Counted from the first letter of the stretch, positions 1 through 10,540 are shown. The stretch is 64,000 nucleotides of DNA from Fulvivirga maritima (GCF_021389955.1 NZ_CP089980.1:1797501-1861500); one strand, 5' to 3'. Made by a program: numbers and translations. Notes: generated by a model from the letters alone, not told the origin.

Positions 1-20
1 AATAACCGATTAAATTATCC

Positions 21-54
21 AAAGTCACACTGAGGCTCTCGAAGTGTAGACTTT
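21..54. repeat. Dispersed GTCA-CTGAGG-CTCGAAG repeat, copy 1
   Basis: This is a copy of a short intergenic repeat with the pattern AAAGTCA, then CTGAGG, CTCGAAG and TAGACTTT. Closely matching copies lie at 20602, 20764 and 29095 (inverted), and a related one at 29191. It is non-coding and lies downstream of the AsmA-like gene. Confidence 0.7.
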
Positions 55-139
55 CTGCAGACTAGCAACTCGCTAATAAAAATAAGATTAACCTTAATAG
101 TAAAAAGAGGTTTCCATAAAGTAGGCTTAAGCTGCATGT

Positions 140-200
140 CCCTCAGCTTGACTTAATGTACTGCTCCTTTAAATGAGGCAAAGTCAAGCTGAGGGTTTTT
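140..200 (+). terminator. Perfect 15-bp inverted repeat followed by T5
   Basis: The arm CCCTCAGCTTGACTT (140-154) is exactly complementary to 181-195, with a 26-nt loop and TTTTT at 196-200. The arms carry the GTCAAGCTGAGG motif of the dispersed repeat family, so this may be a repeat-derived palindrome rather than a dedicated terminator. The T tract lies on the plus strand, although the adjacent gene is on the minus strand. Confidence 0.45.
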
Positions 201-212
201 AAAACTCCTTAA

Positions 213-3200
213 TCAATTAAAATTTAATTCCCTTTTAATAGAGGCCTTTTTATTGATGATAGTGGAATCAGCTTTATCTTGTAATCGCTTTTTGTCAGTG
301 AAATAATACTTGTATTTGGCTTTGGTTACTTTGATATTATAATCATCTACATCCCCACTTACATCTACGCCGGTTTTAAAAGGAACCGGAGATTCCAATA
401 CAGAAATGTGATAGTCAAAAGTCATATCTAAATGTTGAGTGCCCCCCAATGCCAGCTTGTATCTGTCTATCTCTAATACAGCAGGTAAGATGTTAACATC
501 ATTTCCTTCAAATTCCATTTCTGCTTCCAGACTTTCAATAGGGTTGAGCTCCTTATTTTTAAACATAAAGGTCTTAGCCAATTCTGTAAAAGTTGGTCCA
601 TCCATTACCATAATATCTCTGGCCTTTAAGGCACCAATGCCTTTAAAAGTTTTAGTATTCATTTCCAGATTTTCATTAAGCTCTGCTTTTCCTTTTACCC
701 TAAAATCAACTTTACCAACAAAGGATTTACTCATGGGGAAGAGCGTATCTAGTGGGGGCAAAAACTGATTGAGCTTACTCATTTCTATTTGAGTAAGGTA
801 GAATTTAAAATCAATATTGGCCTTTTCATTATCGCTGGCTGTGTATACTACATCGGCATCCAGGTTGGCGGCCAGGGTTTTGAGTTTGAAATTATTCAAA
901 TAGAGGTTGCCATTTTTTACTTTTAAGTTACCTTGAATTTCATCGAAATCACTGTAGCCTAGCTTTAGTTTATTGATTCTTGTGGTGAAATTGAACTGTA
1001 AGCTATCCGGTATTCTGAATGCATGTGCTCCTTCTCCTGACTGAAAAGTAGTAGAATCAGCAGTCACTGTAGGGTTTTGAACCTCGGCAGTTGTTTCTTC
1101 TTCTGAAGTTTCCATTCCGGCAAAAGCCATAAAAAGTTGATTGGCGTTAATATAATCAGCTTCCAGGTCAAGGCTGGCTGTTACCATAGTTCCTCTAAAG
1201 AATCCAATAGCATGTTCCAGCTTACCGGTAAGGGTTACATCACTGTCTTTATATTTGAGGGTGGTATGATCTAAGGTAAAGTTGTCATTTTCAAAAGTCA
1301 GTTTAGTTGCCGGCATAAAAACCGGTCCATCCAGCTTAGCTATTTTTCCAAACATTCTGGTAAACTGGATATTCCCCTTGGGTAGCCATATTTTTGGAGC
1401 CTTTTTATCCAGGCGCACATGATAACTCCCCTGTCTTATGCCCACGAAATTACTAGCTTGCTTTATACCCACGCTATCTATGGTGAAATCTGAGATCAGA
1501 TAGGCCTGTTGCTCTTCGGTAGAAGGATGTAAAGTGCCTGTAAATTTCGCTCTTCTCAAAAGTAATGTGAGAGAATCAGATTTCATCTCTGCTTTTACGC
1601 TTTCCATATTGGCATCTACATTTATAATTGCTTTTCGGTCAGCTACCTTATCGGCCAGGGCTTTTACCTCTAGTTTTTTAGCTTTGAAATCAATGTTATA
1701 CTTATAGTGAAGCTCAGTGCTGTCAAGATTTAGCCTAGCCGCTGTTTTGTTATATATCTTTTGCTCTCTATAAAAGTTCAAATCCACACTTTTAGAGAAG
1801 AATAACAGACTATCTCTTCTGGAAAGCACCACCACATGATCCATATCGATAATACCAGAAGCATTAATCTCATGGTATTTTTCCTGCTGTATTTGATCCA
1901 TAGAAAACTCAGAGTTGAGTTCTATTTTGGTTTTACCGCGCAGCATAACACTGGTATCCATTGGGAATTTTTTATATAACTCGGTCAGGTCGATATCACC
2001 TTTAACTTTGGCCTTTATTTGAGCTACTTGCGTGATGTCATTAGCATTACCCTGACCTTCAATATCAATTCCTGTTCCTTTTACTCTTAGGTTTTTCACA
2101 TTCACATAAGAAGGTTTGCTATCCTTGGGATAAAACTTGCCTTCCATGGCAGTGGATAGCGTGGTGATTTTTCCAGGGAAATTTTTATATGCCAGGCTAC
2201 CGTCATTTATTTCTGCTACAAAATCTATTTCTGGTAATTCACCATTTCCATAAGAGCCTATAATATCTACATCAAACTTCACCTTACCAGAAGTTTCTAT
2301 TTCTTCTTTGGAGAGGATGTGCCGTGGTACCAGTGCCAAAAAATGATCGATAGAATTAGTGGCCAAGCTCGTCTTAAGGTTTACATCCAGCTTCCTTTCT
2401 TTTGGTTTCGGAATAAGTGTGCCACTTCCTTTAAAGTGAATATCATTAACAGTGATATCTTTAGAAGCCAGGAGCACATTACCTCGGGCACTATCGTAGT
2501 CAAAAGTCATATCAGCACCAATGTTACTTAGCTTATACACAGACCGGCCTTTGTAATATGCCTGTACGTCTTTGCTATCGGTTAATACAGCGAAGTGAAG
2601 TTTACCTTTTTCTTTTGCAGCCTTAACGTGTAGTGAAAAAGAGTTTACTCTATACGTTAGGTGTGAAACTTCATCTTCATAAGCCAGGTAGGCACTGTCA
2701 ATTTCAAATTTTTCGATTGAAATGTCATTAATCACCAGAGAGCTGGTATCCGTTTCTATGGTGTCAATAGGATCGGTGGCCTTCATTACATCCCAGTTGG
2801 TGCGGCCGTCTTCTCCCATAAAAGCATAGATTTTGGGCTTATCTATTTTTACTTCTTTAATTACAATGTTGTTGTGTTTTAAGTATTGATATAGATTGAA
2901 AGATATAACAGCCGAGCTGAAAGTGGCCAGCGTATCTTTCTCCGTGCCTGTGTTTAATGATTTTATGTAAGTGCCTCTCAGTTTAGCTCCAAAACGAGGA
3001 AAAGTACTGAAGAAGGTAAGCTCTACGCCATCGCAATGCACCTCAGCTTTTAGTTGATCATTTATGGCCTTTTCGGCAATGGGCGTTATTTTCTCTGGAG
3101 TGAAGACAACATTAAGCACCACACCAATGGTAAGTGATATGACTGCAATAAGTACAAAAAGCGTTATAAATAGTCGCTTAAAAAATTTCTTTAAGTTCAT
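213..3200 (-). CDS. AsmA-like inner-membrane-anchored protein
   Basis: A 995-residue protein with a short basic N-terminus, one membrane segment at about residues 9-31, and a very long beta-rich body ending in an AsmA C-terminal-like region (about residues 600-960). The proteins of this family sit in the inner membrane with a long periplasmic part. Relatives are implicated in outer-membrane biogenesis or in bridge-like lipid transport between membranes, but the role here is not known. The ATG at 3200 is followed directly by the basic/hydrophobic anchor, which supports this start. It is monocistronic as far as can be seen; the nearest gene upstream is about 400 bp away. Assignment rests on overall architecture and family style, since there is no catalytic motif. 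Confidence 0.85.
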   Translation of the reverse strand: MNLKKFFKRLFITLFVLIAVISLTIGVVLNVVFTPEKITPIAEKAINDQLKAEVHCDGVELTFFSTFPRFGAKLRGTYIKSLNTGTEKDTLATFSSAVISFNLYQYLKHNNIVIKEVKIDKPKIYAFMGEDGRTNWDVMKATDPIDTIETDTSSLVINDISIEKFEIDSAYLAYEDEVSHLTYRVNSFSLHVKAAKEKGKLHFAVLTDSKDVQAYYKGRSVYKLSNIGADMTFDYDSARGNVLLASKDITVNDIHFKGSGTLIPKPKERKLDVNLKTSLATNSIDHFLALVPRHILSKEEIETSGKVKFDVDIIGSYGNGELPEIDFVAEINDGSLAYKNFPGKITTLSTAMEGKFYPKDSKPSYVNVKNLRVKGTGIDIEGQGNANDITQVAQIKAKVKGDIDLTELYKKFPMDTSVMLRGKTKIELNSEFSMDQIQQEKYHEINASGIIDMDHVVVLSRRDSLLFFSKSVDLNFYREQKIYNKTAARLNLDSTELHYKYNIDFKAKKLEVKALADKVADRKAIINVDANMESVKAEMKSDSLTLLLRRAKFTGTLHPSTEEQQAYLISDFTIDSVGIKQASNFVGIRQGSYHVRLDKKAPKIWLPKGNIQFTRMFGKIAKLDGPVFMPATKLTFENDNFTLDHTTLKYKDSDVTLTGKLEHAIGFFRGTMVTASLDLEADYINANQLFMAFAGMETSEEETTAEVQNPTVTADSTTFQSGEGAHAFRIPDSLQFNFTTRINKLKLGYSDFDEIQGNLKVKNGNLYLNNFKLKTLAANLDADVVYTASDNEKANIDFKFYLTQIEMSKLNQFLPPLDTLFPMSKSFVGKVDFRVKGKAELNENLEMNTKTFKGIGALKARDIMVMDGPTFTELAKTFMFKNKELNPIESLEAEMEFEGNDVNILPAVLEIDRYKLALGGTQHLDMTFDYHISVLESPVPFKTGVDVSGDVDDYNIKVTKAKYKYYFTDKKRLQDKADSTIINKKASIKRELNFN

Positions 3201-3597
3201 TATTGGTTTGAGATATTAGAATTCCTTAACTCTAGTATACGAGTTAGCCGTTATTTAAGTGCCATGTTATAGCTTTACTTACATAAGCGGTTTTGAAAAG
3301 AATTGCTATGAAGTAAAAAACGAGGCACTATTTCAAAATAAAACGAGTATGGTAATTTCCATAAATCAAACCAATAGCGCGTTACAATACTATTAGTGAT
3401 GCGTTGAATCGGGCAAAAGGCCTGCTAAGCCAGCCAAACTTTTAATTGAAATTATTACGGTAGCTTGGGAAGAGAGAGGTTTAGTTTTTTTAAATAAGTG
3501 AATGCATGGTCGGATCATTAAAGACCATTTCATAAGCTAATTGCGAAATCTAAGGATGCGCTTTAAAATCATCTGGAAGCATTTTTCCTATAGAAAC
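3201..3597. other. Non-coding gap
   Basis: A stretch of 397 bp between two minus-strand genes. It must contain the promoter of the AsmA-like gene. I see no credible ORF, RNA gene or repeat in it. Confidence 0.5.
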
Positions 3598-4233
3598 TTA
3601 GTTCTTCGTAAGTGCCAATTTTATACCCAGCGCTATGAAAATAGTTCCGCTCACCCGGTCGAGCCAGGTTTTGATTTTCGGGTTCTGCCTAAACTTTTCT
3701 GATAAGCGACCAGCAAAGACTGCAACTATTACACACCAGATAGTGCCGGTGGTTAAAAAGGTTAACCCAAGTATAAGAAATGGAGCCGGACTTTCAGAGT
3801 GCTCATGATCAATAAATTGAGGCAGAAAGGCCAGGAAAAATAAAGCTACTTTAGGGTTAAGTAAGTTAGTGAATACACCTGAAATATAAATTTTACGATG
3901 ACGCTGTGGAGGTTTTGAGTTTAATGATAATCCAGATTTTGAACTTGAAATGATAGATTTTATACCCATAAAAATGAGATAAGCTGCTCCTAAATATTTA
4001 ACTATTTGAAATGCCATCGCAGACTGTGCCAGAATTATGGACAAGCCTAAAGAAGCTAAAATAATATGCCCGATTGCCCCGGAAATGATACCTAATACAG
4101 AAAAGATACCTGCTTTAGTACCTTGAGAAATACTTCTGCTCATAATATAAAGCGTATCGGCCCCAGGTGTTATGTTTAGAATGATACCTGCTATTAAAAA
4201 TGTTTCGTAGTTGATTATGCCCAAGGCTTTCAT
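3598..4233 (-). CDS. LysE/RhtB family amino-acid exporter
   Basis: A 211-residue integral membrane protein with about six hydrophobic segments. The first-helix motif NITPGADTLYIMSRS, followed by a glycine-rich loop, is the LysE/RhtB signature (usually PGPD or PGAD). Members export amino acids such as lysine, threonine or homoserine lactone, or related small metabolites, by proton antiport; the substrate cannot be told from sequence. Length matches the family (about 200-210). It stands alone, followed downstream by the large tandem repeat array. The start at 4233 gives a short N-terminus leading directly into helix 1. Confidence 0.9.
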   Translation of the reverse strand: MKALGIINYETFLIAGIILNITPGADTLYIMSRSISQGTKAGIFSVLGIISGAIGHIILASLGLSIILAQSAMAFQIVKYLGAAYLIFMGIKSIISSSKSGLSLNSKPPQRHRKIYISGVFTNLLNPKVALFFLAFLPQFIDHEHSESPAPFLILGLTFLTTGTIWCVIVAVFAGRLSEKFRQNPKIKTWLDRVSGTIFIALGIKLALTKN

Positions 4234-4350
4234 ATTGATCTAAGTAAAGAGCTCACAAGGTGGAAATTTAGAGAATTATAATACAAAAGTAAAAATCGGT
4301 ACATTTTACCTAAGTCCTATTTCACCCTTTCAAATCCATAACCATCACGC

Positions 4351-6073
4351 AGTCATTTCGACCTAAGGAGAAATCTATTAATTTCTGGTGACTTCTGTTA
4401 AATATTGAATTCTTGAGAGTGATAAAATGCCTATGGAGAAAAGGTATGGATTATCTTCTGGAGAAAAAGGTTGAATAACAGTCATTTTTCACCTAATACA
4501 TAGATCTTTCCTATCGTCAAGATGACCGGAAGGGCGGTTTCTTATAGTTCTAGATCATTTCCATAACACCACACAGTCATTTCGACATAAGGAGAAATCT
4601 ATTAATTTCTGGCAACTTCTGTTAAGTATTGAATTCTTGATAGTGATAAAATGCCCATGGAGTAAAGGTATGGATTATCTTCTGGAGAAGAAGGTTGAAC
4701 AACAGTCATTTTTCACCTAATACATAGATCTTTCCTATCGTCAAGATGACCGGAAGGGCGGTTTCTTATAGTTCTAAATCATTCCCATTACACCACGCAG
4801 TCATTTCGACATAAGGAGAAATCTATAAATTTCTGGCAACTTCTGTTAAGCCTTGAATTCTTGAGATTGATAAAATGCCTATGGAGAAAAGGTATGTATT
4901 ATCTTCGGGAGAAGAAGGTTGAAAACAGTCATTTTTCACCTAATACATAGATCTTTCTTATCGTCAAGATGACCGGAAGGGCGGTTTCTTATAGTTCTAA
5001 ATCATTTTCATAATCATCACGCAGTCATTTCGACATAAGGAGAAATCTATAAATTTCTGGCTAACTTCTGTTAAGTATTGAATTCTTGAGATTGATAAAA
5101 TGCCTATGGAGAAAAGGTATGTATTATCTTCGGGAGAAGAAGGTTGAAAACAGTCATTTTTCACCTAATACATAGATCTTTCCTATCGTCAAGATGACCG
5201 GAAGGGCGGTTTCTTATAGTTCTAAATCATTTTCATAATCATCACGCAGTCATTTCGACATAAGGAGAAATCTATAAATTTCTGGCAACTTCTGTTAAGC
5301 CTTGAATTCTTGAGATTGATAAAATGCCTATGGAGAAAAGGTATGTATTATCTTCGGGAGAAGAAGGTTGAAAACAGTCATTTTTCACCTAATACATAGA
5401 TCTTTCCTATCGTCAAGATGACCGGAAGGGCGGTTTCTTATAGTTCTAAATCATTTTCATAATCATCACGCAGTCATTTCGACATAAGGAGAAATCTATT
5501 AATTTCTGGTGACTTCTGTTAAGTCTTGAATTCTTGAGAGTGATAAAATGCCTATGGCGAAAAGGTATGTATTATCTTCGGGAGAAGAAGATTGTACAAC
5601 AGTCATTTTTCACCTAATACATAGATCTTTCCTATCGTCAAGATGACCGGAAGGGCGGTTTCTTATAGGTCTAAATCATTCCCATTACACCACGCAGTCA
5701 TTTCGACATAAGGAGAAATCTATTAATTTCTGGCGACTTCTGTTAAGCCTTGAATTCTTGAGAGTGATAAAATGCCTATGGCGAAAAGGTATGTATTATC
5801 TTCGGGAGAAGAAGATTGTACAACAGTCATTTTTCACCTAATACATAGATCTTTCCTATCGTCAAGATGACCGGAATAGCGGTTTGTTATAAGTCTAAAT
5901 CATTTCCATAACCATCGTGTCATTTCGACATAAGGAGAAATCTATTACTTTCAGGCTAACTTCTGTTAAGTATTGAATTTTTGAGATTGATAAAAGACCT
6001 CTGGAGAAGAAGGTTGAACAACAGCCATTTTTAAGCTAATACATAGATCTTTCCTATCGTCAATATGACCTTT
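4351..6073. repeat. Tandem array of eight 224-bp palindrome-ended units
   Basis: Units begin at 4351, 4575, 4799, 5023, 5248, 5472, 5696 and 5918 (period 224, with 225 and 222 once each), anchored on AGTCATTTCGACATAAGG. Each unit is about 177 bp bounded by imperfect inverted arms: a left arm reading GTCATTTCGACATAAGGAGA, and a right arm whose complement starts GTCATCTTGACGATAGGA. A linker of roughly 48 bp containing GGAAGGGCGGTTTCTTATAG separates units. Middle copies are nearly identical; the first differs slightly and the last lacks part of its centre. There are no unique spacers, so it is not CRISPR. Each unit holds only a 15-codon ORF (MPMEKRYG...), probably chance. It looks like an amplified palindromic (REP/MITE-like) element. 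Confidence 0.92.
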
Positions 6074-6132
6074 TTTAAATTGAGTTATTTCAATTTCTCC
6101 CCTTAATCATCAGATCAATAAGGCTTCTGCAA

Positions 6133-7149
6133 TTAAAAAGTTAAGTCCAGTTCAAAATGTAATAACAACGTCCGCTGATCTCTGCCGCTGTCTCCATTAT
6201 CATCTGAAATGAGCAGTAAATGTTCTTTACCCTGGGCGTAGAAGGAAGTGATGCCTTCAAAATTGTCCAACACTGCTGATTTTGCATCATAAATGAGTGT
6301 AGGCTTTATTTTTGACTTTTTTAAATCGTCCGCAAAGATATACATGAGCTGTACATGGCTCGTATTGTCATTCTCATTCCAGGTTTTTTCCATCACTATA
6401 ATGTCGCCATTATGAAGTGTGGTAGCTCCCTTTACTTCGGTTTGTGTTTTATAATATTTGATATGTCTAGTGGCATTATCTTTCGGATTTACCATCCAAG
6501 CTTCGCAAAAACGTTTTTTATGGTTAAACTCATAGATAGCGAAGAGTTCATGATTTTTAGTAAGTGTTATGCATTCAATTCCGGCATTATCTCGATCTGG
6601 AAATTTGCTTAATGTCAAAGTCTTTTCTACGGTTTTAAAATTGCTTTTTTTATTGAAACCAAGCATTTCTGCTCTTTCGTCAAAAGAGAGGTATATCATA
6701 TTGTCACTCTCCGCGATTGATTCAATGCCACCGTCAATTACTTCTCCATCTAAATCGAATACTTGTCCTTGATCTGCAATTTTAGCACTATCTAAAAGGC
6801 CATTTTTATACTGAAGGTTCATCTTATACCACTTAGAACGGTATTTCAGCGGAATTTTATCGATAGGTTTACCCGAGTAATCTGATATGGCCAGCAAAGA
6901 AAGTCCATCTTCAGCAGCAGATAATGATGATAAGCCGCCAAACTTGCTTCTATCATAACTCAATAAAAGCCCGCCTTTATATTTGATGCTATCATTAGAG
7001 AGGCGATTGAATATATCAGGATCCTGACTGATGCGAGAATCATTTTCTAAAGCCCAATGATAAGACTTAATAGATATTGATTCTTGCTGGGCAAAGCCAA
7101 AAAAATGCAGACTGCTACATAAAATGAGCGTGAATAAAGTTTTCTTCAT
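6133..7149 (-). CDS. Secreted esterase-like/phytase-like beta-propeller protein
   Basis: A 338-residue protein with a signal peptide (MKKTLFTLILCSSLHFFGFA, then QQ). The pattern FGGLSSL, LLAISD at about residues 70-90, GGIESIA near 140 and NAGIECI near 190 matches the 'esterase-like activity of phytase' family (PF13449), predicted to be a beta-propeller acting outside the cytoplasm on phosphate- or ester-containing substrates. The biochemical role of most members is unproven. It lies 34 bp downstream of the pyruvate-kinase-like gene on the same strand, so the two may be co-transcribed. The tandem repeat array lies just past its stop codon. Confidence 0.75.
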   Translation of the reverse strand: MKKTLFTLILCSSLHFFGFAQQESISIKSYHWALENDSRISQDPDIFNRLSNDSIKYKGGLLLSYDRSKFGGLSSLSAAEDGLSLLAISDYSGKPIDKIPLKYRSKWYKMNLQYKNGLLDSAKIADQGQVFDLDGEVIDGGIESIAESDNMIYLSFDERAEMLGFNKKSNFKTVEKTLTLSKFPDRDNAGIECITLTKNHELFAIYEFNHKKRFCEAWMVNPKDNATRHIKYYKTQTEVKGATTLHNGDIIVMEKTWNENDNTSHVQLMYIFADDLKKSKIKPTLIYDAKSAVLDNFEGITSFYAQGKEHLLLISDDNGDSGRDQRTLLLHFELDLTF

Positions 7150-7183
7150 AATACAAAAATGCCGATTAGGGTGTGGATAAGTT

Positions 7184-9001
7184 CTATCCTTGTTTCATTA
7201 TCTTCTTTAATTTAGGCAGAACAGGAGCATTTTTGTCCTGAAACATTTCTATAGATACAATGATGCTGTTGAGTAGTTTAATAGCTTCTATTATATGAGG
7301 ACCTTTATTAAGCATCACGCATTCCGCTTTTGTTGAATTCACCACATCGGTAATTTCAGATCTGGAAGGCAAACCTTTTTTGGCCAGGTTTTCAAGCACC
7401 TGAGTAGCCCATACCACTGGCACATGCGCGGCATTACAAATGGCAAGCATCTCCTTTTGTATACTGCCTATTTTTTCCCATCCGGTTTCTATGGCCAAAT
7501 CACCACGAGCGATCATAACGCCTACTTTTTTGAGTTTCATAGCCTCTAAAAGTATTTTGGAGAGGTTATCATAGCCTTTTTGAGTTTCAATTTTAAGTAT
7601 TACCCCCAATGTTTCTTTTACGCCTAACTTATCCATTTCCTGTACCATGTCCATCACATCTTGTGGTGACTGCACAAAAGAGAAATTAACCACATCAGCA
7701 TTTTGTGCTATAAACTGAAGGTCTTCTTTATCTTTAGGTGTAAGGCCACTAATCTGCACATTAGAATCGGGCAGGTTGATGCCCTTATCTGATTTTAGCT
7801 TGCTGCCACCAGATTTTACTTTGGTAATATTAACTAACACATAGTCATCTTCAACGGATTGTATTTTACCACTGATCTCACCATCATCAAAAAAGATCGG
7901 ATCTCCTTTTTTGGCCGCCTCCAGCGCTTCTGGCAGCGAGCAGGAAATTTGAGCTGGCGCCGTAACGTTACCCGTTTCATCATAGCTGGCCGGTGACCCT
8001 TTAATAGGTGTTTTGTATACTTTCAGTTGATCGCCTCTTTTTAGATAAATCACTTTTTCTACCGGCGTAAGATTACCCACGGCAGATTCATCAGTATCTG
8101 ATTTTAGAATAGTGCCGGTTTCCACATAAGCAGAGTCATCACTGTGGATAACTACGCTTTCAGGATTCACCTCCATAACCACCGCCTCACGAGCTTTGTC
8201 TCTTTTATCTTTAAACCTAATAACATCTCCTTGCTTTAAGCTTTTAAGCCAATCATAGTTTACAGGCAATGCATGAGAAGAGAGCTCTAAAGATTCGTCA
8301 CTTACCAGTTTTATTACGGTAGGTTCTACCACATGGCCAAGTTCATTTCTGTTGGGTTTGAAATGTTTTACGCCATCGTGCGTCTCTATTTCTCCGGTTC
8401 TTATTTTTGGTCCACCCACATCCATAGTGATCATTACCTGCTTGTTTAGCTTTACAGAGGCGGTTTGTACATGGTTGATCATCTGTTTCCAGCCTTCGGC
8501 ATCATCATGGGCACAGTTTATTCGGGCGCAGTTCATACCATTAGCCACTAGTTCTTCTACCATATCATAGTTATTTATGGCGGCAGAAGGGATAGTGACC
8601 ATAATTCTGAGTCTGCGGTTATTGGGGCGCTTACCGAGTAGTGCTTTAGTATTTTGCTTAAGCCTTTTTTCACTTTGCTTTATTGACAAATTGAAGTGAG
8701 AAGGCAGCTCTGCTGGCTCATCTAGTAATTTTTTGAGGAAAAAGAGAGTGGTTTTGAGGCTGGCTTCTACGTGCGCTTCAGAGCGGGCCAGGCGAGACAT
8801 ACCCAGATTACCCAGGCGACGCTGAAGCTTACGAATATCAAAAGAGCGCAGGCGCAGGTAGTGTAGCAGGTTAACAGCACTTTTATGATGTGTGGGATCT
8901 ACCTCATTTATGATAGATTCTTTGGCTTCTTCACCTTGTTCTACAGCTGCTATAATGTCATTTATGGCCTCTTTTACTTCATCTATTTTCTCCTTTTTCA
9001 T
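7184..9001 (-). CDS. Pyruvate-kinase-like protein with N-terminal helical extension
   Basis: A 605-residue protein. Residues 1-130 form a charged, helical extension not found in classical pyruvate kinase. From residue 130 there is a PK barrel: IMVTIPSA, RINCAHD, MDVGGPKIRTG and NLPDSNVQISGLTPKD. The LKIETQKGYD stretch carries the catalytic Lys and metal-binding Glu, and IARGDLAIE supplies the second metal ligand. The inserted B domain is long. The chain ends shortly after the barrel, so the C-terminal allosteric domain of normal pyruvate kinase is missing. Catalytic residues look intact, so phosphoryl transfer between phosphoenolpyruvate and ADP is possible, but this is probably a specialised paralogue rather than the main glycolytic enzyme. 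Confidence 0.85.
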   Translation of the reverse strand: MKKEKIDEVKEAINDIIAAVEQGEEAKESIINEVDPTHHKSAVNLLHYLRLRSFDIRKLQRRLGNLGMSRLARSEAHVEASLKTTLFFLKKLLDEPAELPSHFNLSIKQSEKRLKQNTKALLGKRPNNRRLRIMVTIPSAAINNYDMVEELVANGMNCARINCAHDDAEGWKQMINHVQTASVKLNKQVMITMDVGGPKIRTGEIETHDGVKHFKPNRNELGHVVEPTVIKLVSDESLELSSHALPVNYDWLKSLKQGDVIRFKDKRDKAREAVVMEVNPESVVIHSDDSAYVETGTILKSDTDESAVGNLTPVEKVIYLKRGDQLKVYKTPIKGSPASYDETGNVTAPAQISCSLPEALEAAKKGDPIFFDDGEISGKIQSVEDDYVLVNITKVKSGGSKLKSDKGINLPDSNVQISGLTPKDKEDLQFIAQNADVVNFSFVQSPQDVMDMVQEMDKLGVKETLGVILKIETQKGYDNLSKILLEAMKLKKVGVMIARGDLAIETGWEKIGSIQKEMLAICNAAHVPVVWATQVLENLAKKGLPSRSEITDVVNSTKAECVMLNKGPHIIEAIKLLNSIIVSIEMFQDKNAPVLPKLKKIMKQG

Positions 9002-9247
9002 GTCAGTTTTATTCTTAACTTAACCAATATAGGAAGTAACGAATATCCTGTCAAACTTTCATAGAAGTGGTTATAAGTTTTTATTAACTTTTTGATGTAA
9101 GGGCTATAACTAGAAGATTTATATTAAGAATTAAGAAGTGATTTCTCTATGTCATTTAGTTATAATTATATGAAACATTTAATAAATTATTCACAGTAGA
9201 AAATAAAATTTATTATATTCAAAATATAATTTTATCACACATTATAA

Positions 9248-10540
9248 ATGTCTGAAGGTAATTCGAAAGGAGATAATAAGTTTGTACTTATACTTGGTAT
9301 AGTTTCCTCGATAATTGGTATAATCACTAATGTAATTCAGTTATTAGCATTTGAATATTCTAAATCACTGTTTGCTACAGGAATTATACTTGTTTTATTG
9401 TACTTTATGGTTAGGTTTTTTAAAACCACTGAAGGTTTAAAAAGCTATATCATCCTCTCAATTATAGTGCTAATTGTAATTGGTGGCGCACTAATAAACC
9501 TTTATTTATATGGTTATTTCGAAAAGAAAGATGAATGCTTATTTAAAAGTAATTTAATAGGAATTGGTATTACAAAGTTTAATAATAGCAATGATCATTT
9601 TTCTTCGTTAGTATATGAGTTTTTCGGAGAGCAAGATTTACCTGATTCAATATATCATATTAGGAAGGTTCCAAATAGTTATTTTGATCAAATATCGGAT
9701 TCATCCTTTTATAAGGAAATGGATTCGTTATGTTTTGATTCTGGTATAATAATTTCGGGTAAGAGGTATGTGGATGAGGGTCTTTTTTATTGTAAAATAA
9801 GAGTGAAAAATCTATACAATCGCATGAGCAATGATACTCTATCTAGTCAATTACTAACCTTTCGTAATCCTAATGTTCATGAATTTTCAATGGACTATCA
9901 AGCGGAAATGTTAGTCGATTTTGTTTTAGGAATTCTCTCTTTTTCTGAACAGGATTATGAAAAATCGGAAAGACTATTTAATCAATGCTTAACAAAAAAT
10001 AAGAATAGTTCTAATGTTAAATTTCTATATGAATGCAATGTGTTTTTAGGAGATATTTATTCTATTGAACAAAAACCAGAGGAAGCTCTAAGTGCATATT
10101 TAAGATCCTATGAATTAATAAAGACAGATGAAATACTTGAATCTATAGTGAATACATATATTACTCAAGATAATTATGCTTTTGCGAATGAGTATTATGA
10201 AAAGATTGAAAACAAGAGTGACTCTGATCTAAAGAGTATTAAGAATCAATTAGATCAGCTTAGTTTAAATTATAATAAATTAAAGAAGCCGAGTGTTAAA
10301 CCAAAAACTGTAACTATTTACCCACAGGGATCTATTACCTTTTATGATAGTGAAGGGGCAGAGTTGGTAATAGATTACATAGATATTAATGAATACCTCT
10401 ACGAGAATAAAACATTTTATATTTTTGAGGAGAATAATGGAATGTTTGGTGTTTTTGATGAAACGGGAATATTGTTGAAGTTACCTGAATTCGAAAAGCT
10501 TGAGTCAGCAAAGAATTTTATAAGAGGTATGTTGAAATAA
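9248..10540 (+). CDS. Membrane protein with TPR-like region, unknown function
   Basis: A 430-residue protein. Three membrane segments lie in the first 90 residues (about 13-34, 38-54 and 66-88), followed by a soluble domain, a TPR-like helical stretch (about residues 220-335) and a short C-terminal beta-rich segment containing IYPQGSITFYDSEG. I do not recognise the soluble domains. The gene and its 245-bp upstream region are strikingly AT-rich compared with neighbours, which hints at acquisition by transfer. It is convergent with the AraC-family gene and has no operon partner. Confidence 0.7.
   Translation: MSEGNSKGDNKFVLILGIVSSIIGIITNVIQLLAFEYSKSLFATGIILVLLYFMVRFFKTTEGLKSYIILSIIVLIVIGGALINLYLYGYFEKKDECLFKSNLIGIGITKFNNSNDHFSSLVYEFFGEQDLPDSIYHIRKVPNSYFDQISDSSFYKEMDSLCFDSGIIISGKRYVDEGLFYCKIRVKNLYNRMSNDTLSSQLLTFRNPNVHEFSMDYQAEMLVDFVLGILSFSEQDYEKSERLFNQCLTKNKNSSNVKFLYECNVFLGDIYSIEQKPEEALSAYLRSYELIKTDEILESIVNTYITQDNYAFANEYYEKIENKSDSDLKSIKNQLDQLSLNYNKLKKPSVKPKTVTIYPQGSITFYDSEGAELVIDYIDINEYLYENKTFYIFEENNGMFGVFDETGILLKLPEFEKLESAKNFIRGMLK

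Noticed and set aside
4351-6073. CRISPR-like regular repeat
   Set aside because: The units are 224 bp and repeated whole; there are no short direct repeats separated by unique spacers and no cas genes nearby.
4351-6073. 15-codon ORF MPMEKRYG... in each array unit as a repeated small gene
   Set aside because: It has no conserved start context, is frameshifted or lost in some copies, and is explained by the DNA repeat itself.
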